Source: Macrotrachela quadricornifera (taxonomy: Eukaryota > Rotifera > Eurotatoria > Philodinida > Philodinidae). From it: a stretch of DNA of 64,000 bases. A program made the position numbers and the translations under genes. The stretch lies in assembly GCA_022393335.1 (NCBI GenBank), contig JAJEKB010021031.1, positions 1,068,716-1,132,715 on the forward strand. Reading direction: 5' to 3'. The notes under the pieces were generated by a model, which saw nothing but the letters and a program-made list of their open reading frames with translations, was not told where the DNA came from and made no database searches. Positions 58,578 to 64,000 of this stretch are shown one piece after another; within the stretch, counting starts at the first letter, position 1; each line of letters starts with the position of its first letter.

Positions 58578-59887
58578 CTTAGGGCTGACCAAAAGTTCTA
58601 AGATTTTTAAAAAAATATATAAAGATAAAGAGAAAGTTCAAGTTTCATTTTATTAAATGTTCAAAATAGTCGCCATGATTATTTATATAAAGTTCCATTC
58701 TTTCCAATAATTTGTCAAAAGTTTTTTTAAACTCTTCTTCTGAAATATTTTTCGCTATCTTGGTTATTGCACGAGTTAATGATTTTTCGTTTGCTTGATC
58801 AGTTAAATGAAGCTTGATGTAATCATTTAGCCAATAATCACATGGTGCAAGGTCAGGTGAGTATGGTGGATGCGGCATTATATTGATACCTTCTTCTGTT
58901 AAATAATTAATAACATCGGAATGAGTATGGGGTCGAGCATTGTCGTGAAGCAATTTTATACCATTTGTACCTGCTGACTTTCTTTGTTTCCATATTTCTT
59001 TGATAACAGGCTTAAGGCAATTTTCTATATAATAGTTGTGATCTATAGTGTTGCCTTTATCAACACAATGTATAAGAACAGGACCATTTAATTTAAAGAA
59101 TATAGAGAATAAATTTTTTGGTTCAAATTTGCTTCGACAAACAATAGTTGTTGGTGATTCACCTTCGCCAGTCCAGCTTTTGTTTGTTACCTTGCGACCG
59201 ATCTGCCTATGGTAAATCCATGTCTCATCACCTGTAATAATATCACATAATCGCCAGGAACCACTACGAAATTTTGTCAAATTTTCACGACAAAGTCTAA
59301 CTCGTTCTTGCTTTTGTTCATCATTAAGTTGACGAGGCACCCAACATGATGTAACTTTTCTCATCTTGAGATGGTCATGGATAATTCGTTCTATTGTACC
59401 ATGAGAGAGAGATGTCTCAGCTATAATATCATCATAAGTTGAATGTCGATCGTTGTTGATAACCTGTCGTACCAATTCAATATTTGTATCTGTAAGTTCG
59501 GATATTGGACGACCAGATCGAGGATCATCATTGACATCTTCTCGCCCTTCACGGAAACGCTTTGCCCATCTTGCAACTGTTGAATAGGATGGAGCATTGG
59601 GTCCCAAAGCTGTCGTAAGTTCCTCGTGAATTGTCTTTGGGTCTATTTCCAAAATAGTCCTTCTTTTTATATAGTACCGATCGAATTCATTTTCCATTTT
59701 AAAAAATTTTTTTTAGTTCGAATCAAAGTTTATCTGAAAAAATGTTGTAACTGAGTCCAAAATATAGTTACTATATATATCATTATAGACAAGACATTCC
59801 ACTATTTACCCATGTAAAAAATTCTTGAATGCTAATTGGTTTAAAAAATTGCCAATAACGTTCTTAGAACTTTTGGTCAGCCCTAAG
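58578..59887 (-). mobile_element. Intact mariner element, 1310 bp
   Basis: Ends CTTAGGGCTGACCAAAAGTT in inverted orientation, continuing as CTAAGA. TA duplications lie at 58576-58577 and 59888-59889. Taking the TA here rather than the inner TTAGGG position is supported because it restores the host reading frame (QFEI-LTKEL). It encodes one uninterrupted transposase, so the copy could be active or recently active. Confidence 0.93.
58645..59697 (-). CDS. Mariner transposase, DD34D
   Basis: A 350-residue uninterrupted frame, the usual length for mariner transposases. It has two N-terminal helix-turn-helix regions (residues about 20-50 and 70-110) with a GRP-type linker (DPRSGRP, 58-64), then WVPRQL (119-124, cf. 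WVPHEL). The catalytic triad is D157 in ITGDETWIY, D252 in LLHDNARPH and D287 in DLAPCDYWL. There are exactly 34 residues between the last two, the mariner signature, and YSPDLAP is intact. The enzyme cuts at the terminal repeats and integrates at TA. A close but broken relative lies at 11621-12622. No lesion is visible. Confidence 0.95.
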   Translation of the reverse strand: MENEFDRYYIKRRTILEIDPKTIHEELTTALGPNAPSYSTVARWAKRFREGREDVNDDPRSGRPISELTDTNIELVRQVINNDRHSTYDDIIAETSLSHGTIERIIHDHLKMRKVTSCWVPRQLNDEQKQERVRLCRENLTKFRSGSWRLCDIITGDETWIYHRQIGRKVTNKSWTGEGESPTTIVCRSKFEPKNLFSIFFKLNGPVLIHCVDKGNTIDHNYYIENCLKPVIKEIWKQRKSAGTNGIKLLHDNARPHTHSDVINYLTEEGINIMPHPPYSPDLAPCDYWLNDYIKLHLTDQANEKSLTRAITKIAKNISEEEFKKTFDKLLERMELYINNHGDYFEHLIK

Positions 59888-60241
59888 TATTTCAAATTGA
59901 TTCTCAATTTCCATTTGTTTAGTATTGATTAATTTATTCACTTCTGTTCGAGCGACGTCAGCTGCTTGTTTGATTTTTTTAATAGTTACTTGTTGCCAAT
60001 CATCAATATGCGAAAGAAGCGGACTTGCGCATTGATTATTTTCATTTGTTTTATTAATTTTCTCTTGAAGATTATTACTATCTTCTAATAGTCCATCTAA
60101 TTCATTGAGTAATCCTCCACGATGATCTTTAAAATCAGCTACACAAAAATAAGCTTTACATCCCATACAAATACAAGTACCAAGCGTTTTCTTGCATACG
60201 AAACATGGATTTAAAAATGTCATTGCTACACTTTTAATCAA

Positions 60242-60839
60242 ACAATGCGCCGTAACTACCGAGTGTCGCCGTTGTTTTATTGACTCAAGTTATATTTTAA
60301 GTTTTCATTTGCACAATGTGAGCATGTTTATTGTCAACAGAACGAAAAATATATCTCGTGTCACGCGCGTACGTCTAGCTAAGTAATGAATTCCGTTTAT
60401 TTATTCTTTGCATTTGTTAGAAATTAATTTCCCTTAAGAGCATCCTTTCCGTTAGTATGATCATATCAATTTGCATAAATTTCTATATCACATAGCAATG
60501 CATCATTTTTATCTTTCACATTCAAAACAAAAGAAGGGCGTCTTGACATTCAAATCAGTACATTCTTGTGTCTGTGCGTCTTCGATAGATAAAGTTTTGA
60601 GGTGGCGAAGAAATCAAACAATTCTTCTTCTTCTTCGCATACATCATTCGGTGGTGTGAATTATTTAGAGATATAAAGCAAACTTCAATCACAAGAGAGA
60701 ATGTTTCATGTCAATAGTCAATCTTGATAAAACGGAAACTCTCTTTTGATGGAAAAACGACAAATTTGATTGTCTATAACATCCTAAAAAGCGTCATATT
60801 CATACATCACCACCATTGTCTTCTTTTGAAGACAAGTAA
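60242..60839. other. Upstream flank of the split gene
   Basis: No gene is seen. This is the promoter side of the B-box/RanBP1 pseudogene. Short plus-strand frames have no recognisable features. Confidence 0.4.
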
Positions 60840-62060
60840 CGCTCGTGCGGGCACTCGCTCATCTCTTTCACGTAGAAAACGTTTCTCTGATCTATCGATA
60901 AACTATTTATATATAAAATAAAATTCTAAAAGCGAAGACAGCGCATTGCACTGGCGTGTTTCACATAGGTTCACCATAGACATTTCAATAGAGTTTCGGA
61001 ATAGGAAAAGGTCGGATTTGTCGAAGGTTAATGTCGAGATATCCATTCATCTCGATTAGCCTACGTTCAAACCTTATAAGTAAATAACGCTCGTCGCGGG
61101 CAACTCGCTTAATTCTCGACTGAATTTTCTTTTAAGTTATATTTCACATCTTTCTCAGATATGTTATTGATATTCATAATAATCATATAGGTAGTTTATT
61201 CAAATCTTTCATCTTTTATGATTTACAGAATGAAGATAGTAAATCGCGTGATCGATGAATGGAGAATATTCTTCATTTTCCTATCAACAACGACATTTCA
61301 TTAGTATTTGTGTAAGATTAACTAAGAATTGATATCAGTCACTCACGCAGTTTTTCTCAACATCTCGAAAGCTTCAACTTTGAAAGTAGTTTTCATTGAA
61401 AGAAATCTTCCAAAAGCTTCTACAATATTTCCATTCAAAGGTATTTCTAAAGTAGCTGAACATGTTTTCTATTTAGAAAAATTTTCTAATATCTTCTATC
61501 AAGCATAGCTCGCAGTCAGTCGTCGGCGTCCATTTGGTCCGCCACTTGTGACTGCTCGCCTTTCTCAACTGTGTAGGTCAAGCTATATAGATGTTTTCTT
61601 AGCCTCGCCACGCGAACTATTTTCTTCGTATGATGCTCAGTTCAGTGGCGGAACATCGTTTCTTTCCTAAAGACGTGCTACTAACCGAAAAAGAAGAATG
61701 CTTTTTAATTCCGAAAAACTGATTTCACCAGTGTATTGACCTTGATAACCTTTAGTCAACCCTTATAAAAAAATTTCTTTTTGCAAAAAAACTGGTCCTT
61801 TGTATAAAAAATCGATCGAAAAAAAGCTTTAAAAAACTAACATCAGATTCGAGTTCCTCGACCCCGATAACCCTTTGGTCAAGTTTTTATGGAAAATATT
61901 GATAGAATGTTTCTTTGACCCCTGTAAGAGAGAGGCGATGTTCCTTTGACCCCTATGAGAGTGGCAGCAAAACAATGTTTTTATGACCTTAATACAAACC
62001 CACAAACGAACAAACAAACTATTTTTTTTCATATGACCCTCCTTACAGTCGAGGGAATAA
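60840..62060 (+). repeat. Dispersed repeat family R1, long diverged copy
   Basis: Starts AACGCTCGTGCGGGCACTCG with CTCTTTCACGTAGAAAACG, like the start of the 33556 copy. A second AACGCTCGTCGCGGGCAACT lies at 61089. The end has CAGATTCGAGTTCCTCGACC, CCTTTGGTCAAGTTTTTATG and CATATGACCCTCCTTACAG followed by TCGAGGGAATAA. A GTCGTCGGCGTCC hairpin unit lies at 61505-61570. Non-coding. Confidence 0.7.
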
Positions 62061-62189
62061 TCACAAAAGGAAAACAATTGACGAAAGATTTGCAGTTGAA
62101 TAGAAACTCAAGTAAGTTCAACTGCCCACACGATACTATGCAGGTATGGTGTCTGAAAGTTGCAAGCTGAATAGCTAGAGTTCAATCAT

Positions 62190-63998
62190 TTATTCACTCT
62201 TTATTTTTTCTTTCATTCTTTGTATAGAATCGATTGTGGCGATTAACCGTGAATCATCTGGTGGTAGTGATAAGTTTTGATAGATTGGCAACGCTTTTTC
62301 ATAGTTCTCCAATGCTTCGATATAATTTTCAAAGCCAATTTCATTTACTTCTCCTATATTCATATAAGAAAGAGCTGTACCCAGATAATCTTCCGATAAA
62401 CACTCTATTCGGATTTTTAAAGCATGCTGATGATTGATCAGGGATAATTCATACTCTTTTCTTTTATAATAAGCAGCTCCAACAGTTGTCAATATGATTG
62501 GAATGATGGAGTGGTTCTCACCAAATAATATGCGATGAATCTCTAAAAATTGATCGAGATTAGTAATAGCTGCTTCATAATTTTCTAACGTGTAATGAAT
62601 GATACCAACATTTAAATAAATGTCTCCCACTAATTGATCATAATTTCCAGTTGTTGCCAGCTTTAGATGTAAAGCTTTTTGATAAAACTCTAAGGCACTA
62701 TGGTAGTCGAATTTATTTAATAAAGCACAGGCTATAAAGTTGTACATTTGACTGATTGAAGCAACATTTTTTTCTATGTATTCATCTTGAAATTCAATGG
62801 CTTTTTTAAAGTACATAATACTATTATCGTAATCATTTTTAGTGAACGCTTCATTTCCAAGTTTAGTATAAGCTAGTCTAATATTATGCCGAATAGAAAT
62901 AACTTCTGGGTGATTTAATAGCAATTGATTGTTCTCACAAAGTTTTAACGCTTCATGCAAGTGAAATAAAGCTTCACTATAGTTTGGAATATAGTCTAGG
63001 TAAATGCAACCAATGCGATTATATGTTTTAGCAGTTTCTAAGTCATTAGGAATAGAAGCTAATTGAATTGATAGCGCTTTTTTAAAGTTATTTATAGCTA
63101 ACTCATAATTTTTTGTGTTTTGATACACAAGGCCAATTTGTATCATTACTTTCGCTGTATCCTTATGATTAGTTGGTAATAATTTCTGTCGAATTTCTAA
63201 GCATGCGTATGAATTTGTAAGTGCTACATCATAATTTCTTTGTAGATCTTGAATAAAAGCTATATTTTCGTAAATAATTGCTGTTTGAAGATAATCACGA
63301 CCAAAAGTTTTTAAATGAAATTCTAAAGCTTTAAAATACGCTTCTAATGCAGTGTCATATTTACCCTGTATTGATAAAACAGTAGCAATATTTTTGAGTA
63401 GCTCAGCTACAATTTTAAGATCTACAACTACCGACGGTTTCTTTTGTTCATATTCAAGTGCTTTAACGAAGTAAAAATGAGCTTTGCCGTGATCGTTGCT
63501 TTGATGTGCTGTAATCGCCAGAAGGGTGTAACCGGATCGGATACTATTTAGAAGTTTAATATATTCTGCACTATTACTCGAGGAAACTGAATTTTCATAG
63601 ATTTTCAATGCCTTCTGATAATAAGATAATGCTTCAGAAATATTTGAATAAGCATCAAGATAAAGTTTACCCAAAGCGATATAAGTCTTCGCAGTTTCAA
63701 GATGGTCAGAAGAGGTAGACGGCTGAATAGATAAAACTGTCTTATAGGTACTCACTGCTGATTCAAAGTTTTTCATTGCATGATGTGCAAGCCCGATATT
63801 CCGTAAAGTTATCATTTTTTCAAAATCATTTTCATCCAATATTTCGTTCTGAATTTGAAAACATTCGGTATATTTTGACAATGCTTGAACGTATTGTTCT
63901 TGCTTCATGAATAGATTACCAATACAAAAATAGATATCAGCAGTTGAACGGTTTTTGTGGCCGACAGTCTTTAGTTTTAGATCTAGAGCTTTGGACAA
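62190..63998 (-). CDS. Kinesin-light-chain-like TPR protein, 5' end outside the window
   Basis: At least 602 residues, uninterrupted, running to the window edge. The Met at 63998 is probably internal. The sequence is about a dozen tetratricopeptide repeats with the 42-residue spacing and LxIxxxxL/xHxxxAxxYxNIG pattern of kinesin light chain, for example TLRNIGLAHHAMKNFESAVS, ENIAFIQDLQRNYDVALTNS, QIGLVYQNTKNYELAINNFK and LNVGIIHYTLENYEAAITNL. TPR arrays are protein-binding scaffolds. Large families of such proteins, some fused to other enzymatic domains at the N-terminus, occur in rotifers. The N-terminal part needed to tell which is not visible. The stop is at 62190. Confidence 0.85.
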   Translation of the reverse strand: MSKALDLKLKTVGHKNRSTADIYFCIGNLFMKQEQYVQALSKYTECFQIQNEILDENDFEKMITLRNIGLAHHAMKNFESAVSTYKTVLSIQPSTSSDHLETAKTYIALGKLYLDAYSNISEALSYYQKALKIYENSVSSSNSAEYIKLLNSIRSGYTLLAITAHQSNDHGKAHFYFVKALEYEQKKPSVVVDLKIVAELLKNIATVLSIQGKYDTALEAYFKALEFHLKTFGRDYLQTAIIYENIAFIQDLQRNYDVALTNSYACLEIRQKLLPTNHKDTAKVMIQIGLVYQNTKNYELAINNFKKALSIQLASIPNDLETAKTYNRIGCIYLDYIPNYSEALFHLHEALKLCENNQLLLNHPEVISIRHNIRLAYTKLGNEAFTKNDYDNSIMYFKKAIEFQDEYIEKNVASISQMYNFIACALLNKFDYHSALEFYQKALHLKLATTGNYDQLVGDIYLNVGIIHYTLENYEAAITNLDQFLEIHRILFGENHSIIPIILTTVGAAYYKRKEYELSLINHQHALKIRIECLSEDYLGTALSYMNIGEVNEIGFENYIEALENYEKALPIYQNLSLPPDDSRLIATIDSIQRMKEKIKSE

Positions 63999-64000
63999 GT

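Larger units (their letters stand above)
52465..60241 (-). pseudogene. B-box-like / coiled-coil / RanBP1-domain gene split by two transposons
   Basis: Three minus-strand segments belong to one reading frame. 60241-59890 encodes a Cys/His zinc finger (CFVCKKTLGTCICMGCKAYF then C..DFKDH) and a coiled coil (WQQVTIKKIKQAADVARTEV). 58577-58346 continues the coil (TKELQQLRKTEGFVEQDL, DIRFEDSSTQKK). 53107-52465 gives a Phe/Ser/Asn-rich nucleoporin-like stretch and a RanBP1-type Ran-binding domain (LFQPIVNLTSVEVKTGEED, ENILFCERAKLYRFD, CRILMRHEQVLKLCANH, YVWTAIDFADGEAKHETFCV). The segments join to 1227 nt, 409 codons, when both transposons and one copy of each target duplication are omitted. A TAA at 58494-58492 (codon 146, in VIR.MNEDL) remains. 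RanBP1 domains bind Ran-GTP. The fused architecture suggests a transport or ubiquitin-like adaptor role, which is inference. Confidence 0.85.

Noticed and set aside
58578..58583. Placing the mariner target TA at the inner TTAGGG instead of 58576-58577
   Set aside because: That choice leaves the host gene out of frame, while the outer TA restores it and matches the end structure of the other mariner.

Overview
The window is eukaryotic, AT-rich and mostly non-coding. It has single-exon and few-exon genes with short GT..AG introns (about 50-60 nt inside several genes), many decayed DNA transposons, leucine-rich-repeat (LRR), F-box and TPR genes, and a probable transferred dehydrogenase. This mix fits an invertebrate, and I infer a bdelloid rotifer. 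That assignment rests on gene style and transposon content, because no rRNA or mitochondrial marker is present. A 10-nt run of N at 53213-53222 shows this is an assembled scaffold.

Layout. 1-5.6 kb: diverged dispersed repeats and a hAT transposase remnant. 5.6-6.5 kb: an intact short-chain dehydrogenase-like gene. 7.5-8.2 kb: a repeat with two hammerhead-like folds. 8.6-11.2 kb: a second, broken hAT transposase. 11.55-12.8 kb: a decayed mariner. 12.9-14.1 kb: an unrecognised pseudogene. 14.7-16.2 kb: a secreted CAP-domain gene. 17.7 kb: a well-formed hammerhead ribozyme. 18.4-20.1 kb: a truncated RPA-like OB-fold gene running into a tandem array of three more hammerhead-like folds. 23.8-26.6 kb: a gene fragment of about 20 LRR units, each encoded by its own 84-nt exon. 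28.1-29.3 kb: an F-box gene. 33.1-38.2 kb: a non-coding element with roughly 0.5-kb inverted arms and a younger repeat nested in one arm. 38-49 kb: dispersed repeats plus a small secreted-protein gene at 44 kb. 49.1-51.1 kb: a 672-residue secreted protein of unknown function, followed by a fragment of its own 3' end carrying a hAT-type MITE. 52.5-60.2 kb: one ancestral gene (B-box-like zinc finger, coiled coil, RanBP1 domain) split by two transposons. 62.2-64 kb: a kinesin-light-chain-like TPR protein that runs off the window.

The most informative region is 52.5-60.2 kb. A 5.2-kb two-gene DNA transposon (53117-58345, 9-bp target duplication) and an intact 1.3-kb mariner (58578-59887, TA duplication) sit in the same host gene. 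Removing both elements and one copy of each duplication gives exactly 409 in-frame codons, apart from one internal TAA. The two proteins of the larger transposon appear to share an N-terminal domain. The second strong signal is the set of minus-strand hammerhead motifs at three loci. The one at 17732-17805 has every conserved core residue and a closed distal helix.
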